Of a DNA stretch of 39,333 bases, positions 24,743-33,068 are shown one piece after another. Source of the DNA: Lachnospiraceae bacterium (GTDB taxonomy: Bacteria; Bacillota; Clostridia; Lachnospirales; Lachnospiraceae); contig JAFRUR010000082.1 in the NCBI GenBank assembly GCA_017438775.1, positions 1 to 39,333 on the forward strand, given 5' to 3'. The notes beneath the pieces are model-generated. The model searched no databases and was not told the DNA's origin. It was given only the letters and a program-made list of their open reading frames with translations. The position numbers and the translations under genes were made by a program. Each line of letters starts with the position of its first letter. Position 1 is the first letter of the stretch.

Positions 24743-25963
24743 ATGAGCGAAGTGCTGGAGCGGTTTTTCCGCTACGTCAAGGTGGACACCCAGAGCCGGG
24801 AGGAGAGCGAGTCCTTCCCGAGCACGGAAAAGCAGAAGAATCTCGGCCGCATGCTGGAGGCTGAGCTGAAGGAGATCGGCGCGGAAAACGTCCGCATGGA
24901 TGAGTGGGGGTACGTCTACGCGGAGATCCCCGCAAACGCAGAGGCGCCCGCCCTCGGTCTGATCGCCCACATGGACACCTCCGAGGCCGTCTCCGGGACG
25001 GACGTGAAGCCCCGCCTGGTGGAAAACTACGACGGCGGCGACATCGTCCTCAACGAGGAGGCCGGCATCGTCCTGTCGCCGCAGGACTACCCGGAGATGC
25101 TGCACTACTGCGGGAAGCGCCTCATCGTGACGGACGGGACCACGCTGCTGGGCGCGGACGACAAGGCCGGCGTGGCGGAGATCATGACCGCGGCGCACAC
25201 CCTGATCGCCCATCCCGAGATCCCTCACGGGAAGGTCTGCATCGGCTTCACCCCGGACGAGGAGGTCGGCCGCGGCGTGGATCACTTTGACGTGGAGGGC
25301 TTCGGCGCGGAACTCGCCTACACGGTGGACGGCGGCGCCGTCGGCGAGATCGAATACGAAAACTTCAACGCCGCGGGCATGCACGTGACCGTGACCGGAC
25401 GCAGCATCCACCCGGGTGATTCCAAGGGCAAGATGAAGAACGCCGTCACCATGGCCATGGAGTTCCAGGGCCTGCTCCCCGCGGGCGAGGTGCCCGAGCT
25501 CACCGAGGGCTACGAGGGCTTCACCCATCTGATGGAGATCGGGGGCGACGTGGAGAAGACGGTGATGAAGTACATCATCCGCGACCACGACCGCGCGAAG
25601 TTCGCGGAGAAGAAGCGCGTGGCCCTGGCCGCGGCGGACTTCATGAACGCGAAGTACGGGGCGGGCACCGTGGAGGTCGAGATCCGCGACCAGTACGAGA
25701 ACATGAAGGAGCAGATCCTGCCGCACATGGAGCTGATCGACCTGGCAAAGGCCGCCATGGAGACGCACGGCATCACGCCGGTCGAGGTCCCCATCCGCGG
25801 CGGCACCGACGGGGCGCGCCTGTCCTACATGGGGCTGCCCTGCCCGAACCTGTGCACCGGCGGCCACAACTTCCACGGGAGATTCGAGTACGCCTGCGCC
25901 GACGCGATGGAGACCATCGCGCAGATGCTGGTGACCCTGGTGAGCTCGTTCGCAAAGCACTGA
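24743..25963 (+). CDS. pepT: Peptidase T (tripeptide aminopeptidase)
   Basis: PepT removes the N-terminal residue from tripeptides in the cytoplasm with two zinc ions. It is a 406-residue M20 metallopeptidase. Metal ligands are seen in order: His in AHMDTSEAV, the bridging Asp in GADDKAG, Glu in TPDEEVG, Asp in TVDGG and His in GGHNFHG; the general-base Glu is the first E of [21 protein letters not shown] and [18 protein letters not shown] are PepT-type blocks. The ATG at 24743 has AAGGAGAG nine bases upstream, and the longer open frame before it has no such site. The leader contains two tandem GNRA hairpins. Confidence 0.96.
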   Translation: MSEVLERFFRYVKVDTQSREESESFPSTEKQKNLGRMLEAELKEIGAENVRMDEWGYVYAEIPANAEAPALGLIAHMDTSEAVSGTDVKPRLVENYDGGDIVLNEEAGIVLSPQDYPEMLHYCGKRLIVTDGTTLLGADDKAGVAEIMTAAHTLIAHPEIPHGKVCIGFTPDEEVGRGVDHFDVEGFGAELAYTVDGGAVGEIEYENFNAAGMHVTVTGRSIHPGDSKGKMKNAVTMAMEFQGLLPAGEVPELTEGYEGFTHLMEIGGDVEKTVMKYIIRDHDRAKFAEKKRVALAAADFMNAKYGAGTVEVEIRDQYENMKEQILPHMELIDLAKAAMETHGITPVEVPIRGGTDGARLSYMGLPCPNLCTGGHNFHGRFEYACADAMETIAQMLVTLVSSFAKH

Positions 25964-26009
25964 CCGGCACAGGCCGGAGAGCGCGCCGTGCGGCGCGGGA
26001 GGACCGTTT

Positions 26010-27935
26010 GTGAGTGATATTACGCTGCGGGAGGCGCGGCAGAGCTGCGGCGCGGGAGAGAGGAGACTGGCTCTTCCGGACGACGTGCTGCTCTCCGTGG
26101 AAAAGCCCGCCCGCTACATCGGCGGGGAGTGGAACAGCGTCGTCAAGGATCTGCGGGACGTGGATCTGCGCGTTGCTTTCTGCTTCCCGGACAACTACGA
26201 GATCGGCATGAGCCACCTCGGCATCCAGATTCTCTACGACCTGTTCAATCAGATGGAAGGCGTCTGGTGCGAGCGGGTCTATTCCCCGTGGCCGGATCTC
26301 GATAAAACCATGCGGGAGCGGAAGATCCAGCTCTTTGCCCTGGAGAGCCAGGACCCCGTGCACGATTTTGATTTCCTGGCCTTCACGCTCCAGTACGAGA
26401 TGTGCTACACCAACGTCCTGCAGGTCCTGGACCTGTCGGGCGTGCCCATCCTCGCGGCGGACCGCGGGGAGGACGATCCCCTGGTCATCGGCGGGGGCCC
26501 CTGCACCTACAACCCGGAGCCGCTGGCGGATTTCTTCGACCTCTTTTACATCGGCGAGGGCGAGACGCAGTACGCCCCGCTCTTTGATGCGTGGCGGAAG
26601 AACCGCGATGCCGGCGGGAGCCGGGAGGACTTCCTGCTGGCCGCGGCGCAGATCCCCGGGATCTACGTCCCGCGCTTCTACGACGTCACCTACAACGAGG
26701 ACGGCACCATCCGGTCGATGGGGCCGAACCGCCCCGGGGTGCCGGCCCGCGTGAAAAAAGAAGTCGTGCGGGAGATGAGCGATACGGTATACCCGGAGCG
26801 GCCCGTCGTGCCCTTCATGCAGGTGGTGCAGGACCGCGTCACCCTGGAGATCATGCGCGGCTGCATCCGCGGCTGCCGTTTCTGCCAGGCCGGGATGATC
26901 TACCGGCCCGTGCGCGAGCGGAGCATCGAATACCTCGCGGACAAGGCCAAAAAGATGCTGGATTCCACGGGCCACGAGGAGATCACCCTGAGCTCCCTTT
27001 CTTCGAGCGATTACACACATCTTCCCGAACTCCTCGATCTCCTGATCGAGGACTACGGGAAGAAGGGAATCAATATCTCGCTGCCGTCCCTGCGCATCGA
27101 CGCGTTCTCCCTGGACGTGATGAGCAAGGTGCAGGACGTGAAGAAGTCGAGTCTCACCTTCGCGCCTGAGGCCGGGACGCAGCGCCTGCGCGACGTCATC
27201 AACAAGAACCTCACGGAGGAGGACATCCTGACGGGCGCGGCCTCGGCCTTCGAGGGCGGCTGGGACAAGGTCAAGCTCTACTTCATGCTGGGTCTGCCGA
27301 CAGAGACGCGCGAGGACATGGAGGGCATCGCAAAGCTCTCCAACGAGGTGGCCGCGGTCTACTACGACACCGTGCCGAAGGAGAAGAGGAACGGGCGCGT
27401 GCGCGTGACGGCGTCCTCGTCCTTTTTCGTGCCCAAGCCCTTCACACCCTTCCAGTGGGCGCAGATGCAGCCGGCGCAGGAGTATCAGGCGCGGGCGAAG
27501 ATCGTCCGGGATGCCTTCCGCGCGCAGCTCAACCAGAAGAGCCTGTCCTATCAGTGGCACGACCCGGCAACGACCGTGCTGGAGGGCATTCTGGCCCGCG
27601 GCGACCGGCGCCTGGGGGCGGTCATCCGCCGCGTGTACGAGCGCGGGTGCTTCTTCGAGGCCTGGACCGAGTTTTTCCATCCCGAGGTCTGGCAGGAGGA
27701 GATGGCCGCCTGCGGCCTCACCGAGGAGTTTTACAACCGCAGGGAGAGGACGCGGGAGGAGATCTTCCCGTGGGATCTCATCGATATCGGCGTGACGAAG
27801 AATTTCCTGTTGCGCGAGTGGCAGAGGGCGCTGGCGGGAGAGGTGACGCCCAACTGCCGCGAAAAATGCTCCGGCTGCGGAGCCGCCGTGTTCGGAGGAG
27901 GGGTCTGTTTTGAAGGTCAGAATCAGATTTCGTAA
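26010..27935 (+). CDS. TIGR03960-family radical SAM protein (B12-binding-like N-terminus)
   Basis: A 641-residue radical SAM enzyme of unknown reaction. An N-terminal cobalamin-binding-like domain (about 60-230; FCFPDNYEIGMSHLGIQIL, GGGPCTYNPEPLADFFD) precedes the radical SAM barrel, whose 4Fe-4S cysteines are Cys285, Cys289 and Cys292 in GCIRGCRFCQAG. The C-terminal end has another conserved cysteine cluster, NCREKCSGCGA, typical of this family. It starts at GTG 26010 with GGGAGGA six bases upstream. Its 3' end overlaps the next gene by 26 bases, so the two are co-translated. In Bacillota this gene is regularly next to TIGR03936 and RNase G/E genes, which suggests a role in RNA or ribosome modification; that is inference. 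Confidence 0.92.
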   Translation: MSDITLREARQSCGAGERRLALPDDVLLSVEKPARYIGGEWNSVVKDLRDVDLRVAFCFPDNYEIGMSHLGIQILYDLFNQMEGVWCERVYSPWPDLDKTMRERKIQLFALESQDPVHDFDFLAFTLQYEMCYTNVLQVLDLSGVPILAADRGEDDPLVIGGGPCTYNPEPLADFFDLFYIGEGETQYAPLFDAWRKNRDAGGSREDFLLAAAQIPGIYVPRFYDVTYNEDGTIRSMGPNRPGVPARVKKEVVREMSDTVYPERPVVPFMQVVQDRVTLEIMRGCIRGCRFCQAGMIYRPVRERSIEYLADKAKKMLDSTGHEEITLSSLSSSDYTHLPELLDLLIEDYGKKGINISLPSLRIDAFSLDVMSKVQDVKKSSLTFAPEAGTQRLRDVINKNLTEEDILTGAASAFEGGWDKVKLYFMLGLPTETREDMEGIAKLSNEVAAVYYDTVPKEKRNGRVRVTASSSFFVPKPFTPFQWAQMQPAQEYQARAKIVRDAFRAQLNQKSLSYQWHDPATTVLEGILARGDRRLGAVIRRVYERGCFFEAWTEFFHPEVWQEEMAACGLTEEFYNRRERTREEIFPWDLIDIGVTKNFLLREWQRALAGEVTPNCREKCSGCGAAVFGGGVCFEGQNQIS

Positions 27936-28629
27936 GACGGGCCCGGTGCGCTTTATCGGCCATCTGGACGTGATGCGGTATTTCCAGAAGCTGATCCGCC
28001 GCGCGGGCCTGCCCGTGGCCTATTCCGCGGGCTTTCATCCGCACCAGATCATGTCCTTCGCCCAGCCGCTGGGCGTGGGGCTCGAATCGATGGCGGAGTA
28101 CGCCGACGTGGAGATGACGGAGGATATCTCCGGGGAGGAGGCCGTCCGCGCCTTAAATGCGGTGAGCGCCCCGGGAATCGAGATCGTGAGCGTGCGCCAG
28201 CTCCCGGAAGGGAGCCGGACGGCGATGTCCATCGTGGCGGCCGCGGCCTACCGGATCCGGTTTTCGGAGGCGCTGTGGGAGCGCCTTGCGGCCGGGGAGC
28301 CCGCGCTCTCGCCAGAGGGCCTGCCCGTGGCGTGGGACGCCTTTCTGTCCCGGGAGACCATCCCGGTCGTGAAAAAGACGAAGAAAAGCGAAGAGACGCT
28401 GGACCTGAAGCCGTTCCTCTTTGCTTCCGAGGCCGACGCGGAGGGAGAGATCTTCTTCCTGGTGCAGGCCGGGAGCGAGAGGAACATCCGCCCCGAGATG
28501 CCCGCAGGTGAATTTCTGAAGGGCTTCGGCGCCGAGGCCGGCCCGGCGGACCTGAAGATCACGAGGCTGGATCTGTATGCCCGGGGAGAGGACGGACGTC
28601 TCGTCTCCCTGGAAGAAATGGGGGCATGA
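27910..28629 (+). CDS. TIGR03936-family (DUF2344) radical-SAM-linked protein
   Basis: A 239-residue protein of the DUF2344/TIGR03936 family, always found with, or fused to, the TIGR03960 radical SAM protein. Its start VRIRFRKTGPVRFIGHLDVM and the block RRAGLPVAYSAGFHPHQIMS are the family signature; the fold is thought to be related to RNA-binding ferredoxin-like domains. It has no cysteine cluster of its own and probably acts as partner of the enzyme encoded upstream. Translation begins at TTG 27910, within the upstream gene, with GGAGGAGGGG a few bases before. It overlaps the RNase gene by four bases (ATGA), making a tightly coupled three-gene unit. Confidence 0.92.
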   Translation: MKVRIRFRKTGPVRFIGHLDVMRYFQKLIRRAGLPVAYSAGFHPHQIMSFAQPLGVGLESMAEYADVEMTEDISGEEAVRALNAVSAPGIEIVSVRQLPEGSRTAMSIVAAAAYRIRFSEALWERLAAGEPALSPEGLPVAWDAFLSRETIPVVKKTKKSEETLDLKPFLFASEADAEGEIFFLVQAGSERNIRPEMPAGEFLKGFGAEAGPADLKITRLDLYARGEDGRLVSLEEMGA

Positions 28630-29795
28630 TGCTGCGCAGGATACTGATCGCCCGCCACCGCGGCGGGCGTGTGACCGCGGTCGAGGAAGACGGCCGCATC
28701 GCGGAACTCTGGGCCGAGGCGCCGGAGAGCGAGGTGCGCGTCGGCGACGTGTACGTGGCGCGCGTGACCCACGTGGCCAAAAATCTGGAGGCCGCCTTCG
28801 TGGACCTGTCCCGCGGGCAGAACGCCTTTCTTCCCCTGCGCGGGGGCCTGCCCCTGCGCGCGGAGGGAGACCGCGGTGCCCGGGAGGGAGATTCCGTCCT
28901 CGTGCAGGTGGAGCGGGAGCCGCACGCCGGCAAGCCGCCGTCCCTGAGCGCGGCCGTTTCCCTGGCGGGAGAACTGACCGTGGTGTCCTGCCCCGGCGCG
29001 GGCGTCCGCTATTCGCGGAAGATCCCGGAGGGGGAGTGGAAGGAGTTCATGCGCGGGTATCTGCCGGCGCAGGAGGGCTTCGGCATCATCGTGCGGACCG
29101 AGGCGCCCGCCGCGGACGTTTCGTCGGTCCGCATGGAGGCGGATGCTCTCCGGTCGCGGCTGGAGGAGATCGTCTCCGCCGCGCCGCACCGCCCCTGCTA
29201 TTCGGTGCTGCGGCGGGGCCGCGGCTATATGAACGCCGTCTGCGAGCGGTGGATCTCGGATCCGGAGACGGCTGAGGTGGTGATCGAAGAGGAGGAAGTC
29301 TTCGCGGAGGTGACGCTCGCGTTTCCCCTGAGCGCACACAAGTGCCGCCTTTACAGGGATGACGGGCTGGAGATGTCCAAGACGTACCGCTTTGAAAAGG
29401 CCTTCCGGGATGCCTCGGACAAGCGCGTGTGGCTGAAGAGCGGGGCCTATCTGGTGATCGAGCCGACGGAGGCCATGACGGTGATCGACATCAACACTGG
29501 CAAGGACGACCGGAAGCGCTCCAAGGACAGGACCGTGCGGGAACTGGCGTCGGAGGCGGCGCGGGAGATCGCCTTCCAGATGCGGCTGCGCAATCTCTCC
29601 GGAATCGTCTCGGCGGACTTCCCGGATCTGCCTGCGCAGGAGGCGCAGGAGGTCCTGCGTGAGATGCAGGATCTTCTGGACAGAGACCCCGTGCGCGCCG
29701 AGGCCGTGGATTTCACGCGCCTGGGGATCCTCGAGATGACGAGGCGCAGGATCCGCCGTCCGTTCGCGGAGCAGATGCGGTGGCTGGACAAATAA
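28626..29795 (+). CDS. rng: RNase E/G family endoribonuclease, short form
   Basis: A 389-residue member of the RNase E/G family that cuts single-stranded RNA in rRNA/mRNA maturation. An S1 RNA-binding domain (about 36-90; VGDVYVARVTHVAKNLEAAF) is followed by the 5'-sensor region and the catalytic DNase I-like domain. The magnesium aspartates are in TVIDINTGKDD and SADFPDL. The protein ends at RRRIRRPFAEQMRWLDK, just before the CPxC zinc-link cysteines that normally join subunits in E/G enzymes, so this motif is missing. The TGA-ATG overlap with the preceding gene fixes the start. The usual downstream rplU-ysxB-rpmA cluster of Bacillota is absent here and recA follows instead. Confidence 0.9.
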   Translation: MMLRRILIARHRGGRVTAVEEDGRIAELWAEAPESEVRVGDVYVARVTHVAKNLEAAFVDLSRGQNAFLPLRGGLPLRAEGDRGAREGDSVLVQVEREPHAGKPPSLSAAVSLAGELTVVSCPGAGVRYSRKIPEGEWKEFMRGYLPAQEGFGIIVRTEAPAADVSSVRMEADALRSRLEEIVSAAPHRPCYSVLRRGRGYMNAVCERWISDPETAEVVIEEEEVFAEVTLAFPLSAHKCRLYRDDGLEMSKTYRFEKAFRDASDKRVWLKSGAYLVIEPTEAMTVIDINTGKDDRKRSKDRTVRELASEAAREIAFQMRLRNLSGIVSADFPDLPAQEAQEVLREMQDLLDRDPVRAEAVDFTRLGILEMTRRRIRRPFAEQMRWLDK

Positions 29796-29813
29796 GAATG
29801 CCTTGAAAGGCGG

Positions 29814-29846
29814 GCCGATCTGTGGTATGATCGGCCCGTCTTCATC
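29814..29846 (+). terminator. Probable terminator after the rng-like gene
   Basis: CGGGCCGAT (29814-29822) pairs with ATCGGCCCG (starting 29833) around a ten-base loop, then a weak T-containing stretch (TCTTCATCTT). A second hairpin, CGGGAGC-ATTC-GCTCCCG, lies directly behind. Confidence 0.5.
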
Positions 29847-29926
29847 TTGCGGGAGCATTCGCTCCCGGGGCGCACATCCGCGCCGTCCGTCCCGTGCAAA
29901 AATGCGGAAAAAGAGCCGAAATCCCG

Positions 29927-29955
29927 TTGACAACGGTCAGCGGGTGTATTATGAT
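29927..29955 (+). promoter_or_regulatory. Promoter of recA
   Basis: A full-consensus -35, TTGACA (29927-29932), and TATGAT (29950-29955) are separated by 17 bases. The predicted start point lies next to the LexA box. Confidence 0.92.
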
Positions 29956-29965
29956 ACCCATGTAA

Positions 29966-29977
29966 GAACATTTGTTC
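29966..29977 (+). promoter_or_regulatory. LexA (SOS) operator of recA
   Basis: GAAC-ATTT-GTTC is a perfect GAAC-N4-GTTC palindrome, the core of the Gram-positive LexA box. It covers the predicted transcription start, ten bases after the -10, so bound LexA would block initiation. It lies 22 bases before the recA start. Confidence 0.9.
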
Positions 29978-29998
29978 GTATTTTACTCGGAGGAAATT

Positions 29999-31030
29999 AT
30001 GCAGGATAAAATGCTGGAAGAGAAGAAAAAAGCGCTGGAAGCCGCCGTTGCCAAGATCGAAAAGGACTTCGGCAAAGGCTCCATCATGAAGCTCGGGGAA
30101 TCCGGGGTGGACCTCAACATCCAGACCTTCCCCACGGGCTCCGTCAGCCTGGACGCCGCGCTCGGCCTGGGCGGCATGCCCCGCGGCCGCGTGGTGGAGA
30201 TCTACGGTCCGGAGTCGGGCGGCAAAACGACGCTGGCTCTTCATATGGTGGCGGAGGTCCAGAAGCTGGGCGGCATCGCCGGCTTCATCGACGCGGAGCA
30301 CGCGCTGGATCCCGTCTACGCCCGCAACATCGGGGTGGATATCGATAATCTTTATATCTCCCAGCCGGACAGCGGAGAACAGGCCCTGGAGATCTGCGAG
30401 ACCATGGTGCGCTCCGGCGCCCTGGACATCGTCGTGGTGGACTCCGTGGCGGCCCTGGTGCCCCGTCAGGAGATCGAGGGAGACATGGGAGACGCGCATG
30501 TCGGCCTTCAGGCCCGCCTCATGAGCCAGGCCCTGCGCAAGCTCACGCCCATCGTCGGCAAGACGGCCTGCACGGTCATCTTCATCAACCAGCTGCGCGA
30601 GAAGGTGGGCGTCATGTTCGGCAACCCCGAGACCACGCCGGGCGGCCGCGCCCTCAAGTTCTATTCCTCCATCCGCCTGGACGTGCGCCGCATCGAGTCC
30701 CTCAAGGTCGGCGGAGAGGTGGTCGGAAACCGCGTCCGCATCAAGGTCGTGAAGAACAAGGTGGCCCCGCCCTTCAAGGAGACGGAGTTCGACATCATGT
30801 TCGGCAAGGGCATCTCCAGGGAGGGAGACCTGCTGGATCTGGCCGTGGCCAAGGGCATTGTGGAGAAAAGCGGCGCCTGGTTCGCCTACCAGGGCAACAA
30901 GATCGGCCAGGGAAGAGAGAATGCCAAGATCTTCCTTCAGGAGAACCCTGCCTTCACATCAGAGATCGAGACCAAAGTGCGCGCTGCCCTCGGCTTCGGA
31001 CCGAAGGAAGAGGCCGCGGAGGAGGAGTGA
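29999..31030 (+). CDS. recA: Recombinase RecA
   Basis: RecA forms filaments on single-stranded DNA, drives strand exchange and triggers LexA self-cleavage. It has 343 residues. Typical blocks are [14 protein letters not shown], Walker [27 protein letters not shown] (Walker B), the DNA-binding loops around [14 protein letters not shown] and [16 protein letters not shown], and the acidic C-terminus KEEAAEEE. I placed the start at the ATG at 29999 with CGGAGGAAA seven bases upstream; the frame opens 27 bases earlier, but that part overlaps the LexA box. Regulation by LexA is visible in the promoter. RecA and RecU (24054) are both here, but in separate transcripts. Confidence 0.98.
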   Translation: MQDKMLEEKKKALEAAVAKIEKDFGKGSIMKLGESGVDLNIQTFPTGSVSLDAALGLGGMPRGRVVEIYGPESGGKTTLALHMVAEVQKLGGIAGFIDAEHALDPVYARNIGVDIDNLYISQPDSGEQALEICETMVRSGALDIVVVDSVAALVPRQEIEGDMGDAHVGLQARLMSQALRKLTPIVGKTACTVIFINQLREKVGVMFGNPETTPGGRALKFYSSIRLDVRRIESLKVGGEVVGNRVRIKVVKNKVAPPFKETEFDIMFGKGISREGDLLDLAVAKGIVEKSGAWFAYQGNKIGQGRENAKIFLQENPAFTSEIETKVRAALGFGPKEEAAEEE

Positions 31031-31102
31031 CCTTTCGCGCATCACGCCTGCCAGGCGGCCGGCGCGTGCATAAATAATGCCTCATAAAGCGATCACGGAC
31101 TC

Positions 31103-31128
31103 GGGCCGCCCCGCGGGGCGGCCCTTCG
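31103..31128 (+). terminator. Possible terminator after recA
   Basis: GGGCCGCCCC (31103-31112) pairs with GGGGCGGCCC (31115-31124) in a perfect ten-pair stem with a two-base loop, but the following TTCGCGG has no real T-run. Confidence 0.5.
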
Positions 31129-31196
31129 CGGCGGAATAAGCCCCCGTCATTGTCTGAACACGGAGAAACGCGGGCGTATATTTTGCGAAAAATATA

Positions 31197-31226
31197 GTGA
31201 CACGTACTTTTTTTGTGTGGTATAAT
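31197..31226 (+). promoter_or_regulatory. Promoter of the pspA operon
   Basis: GTGACA (31197-31202) and TATAAT (31221-31226) are 18 bases apart, and TGG before the -10 makes it an extended -10 promoter. It lies in an AT-rich island about 58 bases before the pspA start. Confidence 0.78.
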
Positions 31227-31283
31227 AGCGCCGAGGGTGAAATAGCCCAGAGTTTTGCAAATCAATTTAGGAGGTGTATTGCC

Positions 31284-31976
31284 ATGGGAATCATTAAGAG
31301 ATTTACGGACATCATGTCGGCCAACATCAACGCTCTGCTGGACAAGGCGGAAGATCCCGAGAAGATGATCGATCAGTACCTGCGCGACCTGGAGAGCGAT
31401 CTGGGCAACGTGAAGGCTGAGACCGCCGCTGTTATGGCGGAAGAGCAGAAGGCCAAGAGGCAGCTGGACGAGTGTGACGAAGAGATCGCGAAGCTCCAGT
31501 CCTATGCGGAGAGAGCCGTCCTTGCCGGCAAGGATGACGACGCGAAGGCTTTCCTGCGCCAGAAGAACGCCTCCACGGAAAAGAGAGCCGCTCTGGAGCA
31601 GGCCTACACGCTGGCCGCCGCCAACGCCACCAAGATGCGCCAGATGCACGACAAGCTGGTGGGCGACATCGCCTCCCTGAATGCGCGCCGCGATGCCATC
31701 AAGGCCAAGATGAAAGCCGCGAAGGCCCAGGAGAAGATCAACAAGATCGGCTCCAGCATGAGCGGTGTGGCTGCCAATATGTCCGCGTTCGACAAGATGG
31801 AAGAGAAGGCCAACCAGATGCTGGACAAGGCCAACGCGATGGCGGAGCTCAACGGCGCTGCGGCCGTGGCGGAAGAGGGCATCGAGTCCCTGATGGCCCA
31901 GTACGACGCCCAGCCCTCTGCTGTGGACGAAGTCGACGACGAGCTGGCTGCCCTGAAGGCCGCTCTCGGCAAGTAA
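31284..31976 (+). CDS. pspA: PspA/IM30-family envelope stress protein
   Basis: A 230-residue PspA/IM30 protein. Such proteins are almost all alpha-helical, form large rings or rods and bind stressed membranes (ESCRT-III-like). Diagnostic are the N-terminal amphipathic helix MGIIKRFTDIMSANINALL, the block DPEKMIDQYLRDLESDL and long coiled-coil helices (about 25-185, with EEQKAKRQLDECDEEIAKL). The C-terminus is a short acidic helix (VDDELAALKAALGK). TAGGAGG is nine bases before the ATG, and a strong promoter lies upstream. It is followed after 15 bases by a YdjI-like SPFH protein. In B. subtilis the ydjF-ydjI operon has the same partnership, with YdjI recruiting PspA to the membrane. Confidence 0.94.
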   Translation: MGIIKRFTDIMSANINALLDKAEDPEKMIDQYLRDLESDLGNVKAETAAVMAEEQKAKRQLDECDEEIAKLQSYAERAVLAGKDDDAKAFLRQKNASTEKRAALEQAYTLAAANATKMRQMHDKLVGDIASLNARRDAIKAKMKAAKAQEKINKIGSSMSGVAANMSAFDKMEEKANQMLDKANAMAELNGAAAVAEEGIESLMAQYDAQPSAVDEVDDELAALKAALGK

Positions 31977-31991
31977 GATCGGGAGAGCGCC

Positions 31992-32987
31992 ATGGGTATC
32001 TTCAGCGGCGGAGAACTTGCAAACATCATTGAATGGCAGGAATACCGCGATGACGTCATCTTCTGGAAGTGGGCCAACTCGGAGATCAAGCGCGGAAGCC
32101 GCCTGATCGTCCGCCAGGGTCAGGACGCCATCTTCATGTACAACGGGAAGGTGGAGGGCGTCTTCTCGGACGAGGGAAACTTTGAGATCGAATCTCAGAT
32201 CATTCCCTTCCTGTCTACCCTCAAGGGCTTCAAGTTCGGCTTCAACAGCGGACTTCGTGCAGAGATTCTGTTCGTCAACACCAAGGAATTCACCGTCAAG
32301 TGGGGCACCAAGAGCGCCGTTATGCTTCCGGTGGAGTCCCTGCCGGGCGGTATGCCCATCCGCGCTTACGGCATTTTCACCTGCAAGGTGGTGGACTACC
32401 TCACCCTGATCGAGAAGATCGCGGGAGTGCGCCGTCAGTACACGGTGGAAGAGCTGCGCGACCGCGTCATCGGTCAGCTGGATCCCCTGCTCATGAAGTG
32501 GATCGTGGCCGAGGGCAAGAACATGTTCAATATCCAGATGAACGCGACCGAGATCGGGGAAGGCATCCGCTCGGATCTGGATATGGAGCTGCATAAGATC
32601 GGCATGAGCGTCACCAGCTTTGCCATCCAGAGCGTGACCTATCCCGAAGAAGTGCAGGAGATGGTCAAGAAAGCCGCCGGCCAGAGCATGATCTCGGATG
32701 TGGACAAGTACACCCAGATCGCGATGGCGGACGGCATGGAAAAGGGCGGCAGCGTTGCCGGAGATATCGCCCAGCTGGGCGTCGGCATTGCCATGGGCCA
32801 GCAGGTCGCCAGCCAGATCACCGGCCAGGCCCCCGCGGCTCCCGCTCCCGCACCGGCAGCCCCTGCGGCGCCGGCAGCACCTCAGATGCAGGCTCCCGGG
32901 AAGAAGAAATACAATTTCTGCCCCAACTGCGGAAAGCCCGCGAACGAGGGGAACTTCTGCTCCAACTGCGGCTTCAAGTTCGAATAA
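31992..32987 (+). CDS. SPFH-domain / zinc-ribbon protein, YdjI-like
   Basis: A 331-residue partner of PspA. An SPFH/Band-7-like domain (about 20-250; WKWANSEIKRGSRLIVRQ, GIFTCKVVDYLTLIEKIAG) has no TM helix before it, as in YdjI. It is followed by a helical tail, a low-complexity linker rich in Ala and Pro (about 280-300) and a C-terminal double-cysteine zinc ribbon, CPNCGKPANEGNFCSNCG, whose four cysteines form one zinc site. In B. subtilis YdjI is a membrane-associated scaffold that recruits PspA with YdjG and YdjH; those two are missing here, so this may be a shorter version of the module. Its gene is 15 bases behind pspA, and a terminator follows it. Functional transfer from YdjI is inference. 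Confidence 0.88.
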   Translation: MGIFSGGELANIIEWQEYRDDVIFWKWANSEIKRGSRLIVRQGQDAIFMYNGKVEGVFSDEGNFEIESQIIPFLSTLKGFKFGFNSGLRAEILFVNTKEFTVKWGTKSAVMLPVESLPGGMPIRAYGIFTCKVVDYLTLIEKIAGVRRQYTVEELRDRVIGQLDPLLMKWIVAEGKNMFNIQMNATEIGEGIRSDLDMELHKIGMSVTSFAIQSVTYPEEVQEMVKKAAGQSMISDVDKYTQIAMADGMEKGGSVAGDIAQLGVGIAMGQQVASQITGQAPAAPAPAPAAPAAPAAPQMQAPGKKKYNFCPNCGKPANEGNFCSNCGFKFE

Positions 32988-33011
32988 GCCCGCAAAAAAC
33001 GCAACATGGTA

Positions 33012-33046
33012 AAGGAGCTGCCACAGCGGTGGCGGCTCCTTTTTTC
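33012..33046 (+). terminator. Terminator of the pspA operon
   Basis: AAGGAGCTGCCAC (33012-33024) pairs with GTGGCGGCTCCTT (33029-33041), one wobble, four-base loop, then a T run. It closes the operon and also argues that pcrA starts downstream of 33046. Confidence 0.88.
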
Positions 33047-33068
33047 ACGAAAGAGAGAATTGTCGGAC

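Noticed and set aside
33006..33068. ATG at 33006 as the pcrA start
   Set aside because: The pspA-operon terminator (33012-33046) lies within this segment, no ribosome site precedes it, and the added residues do not match the helicase family.
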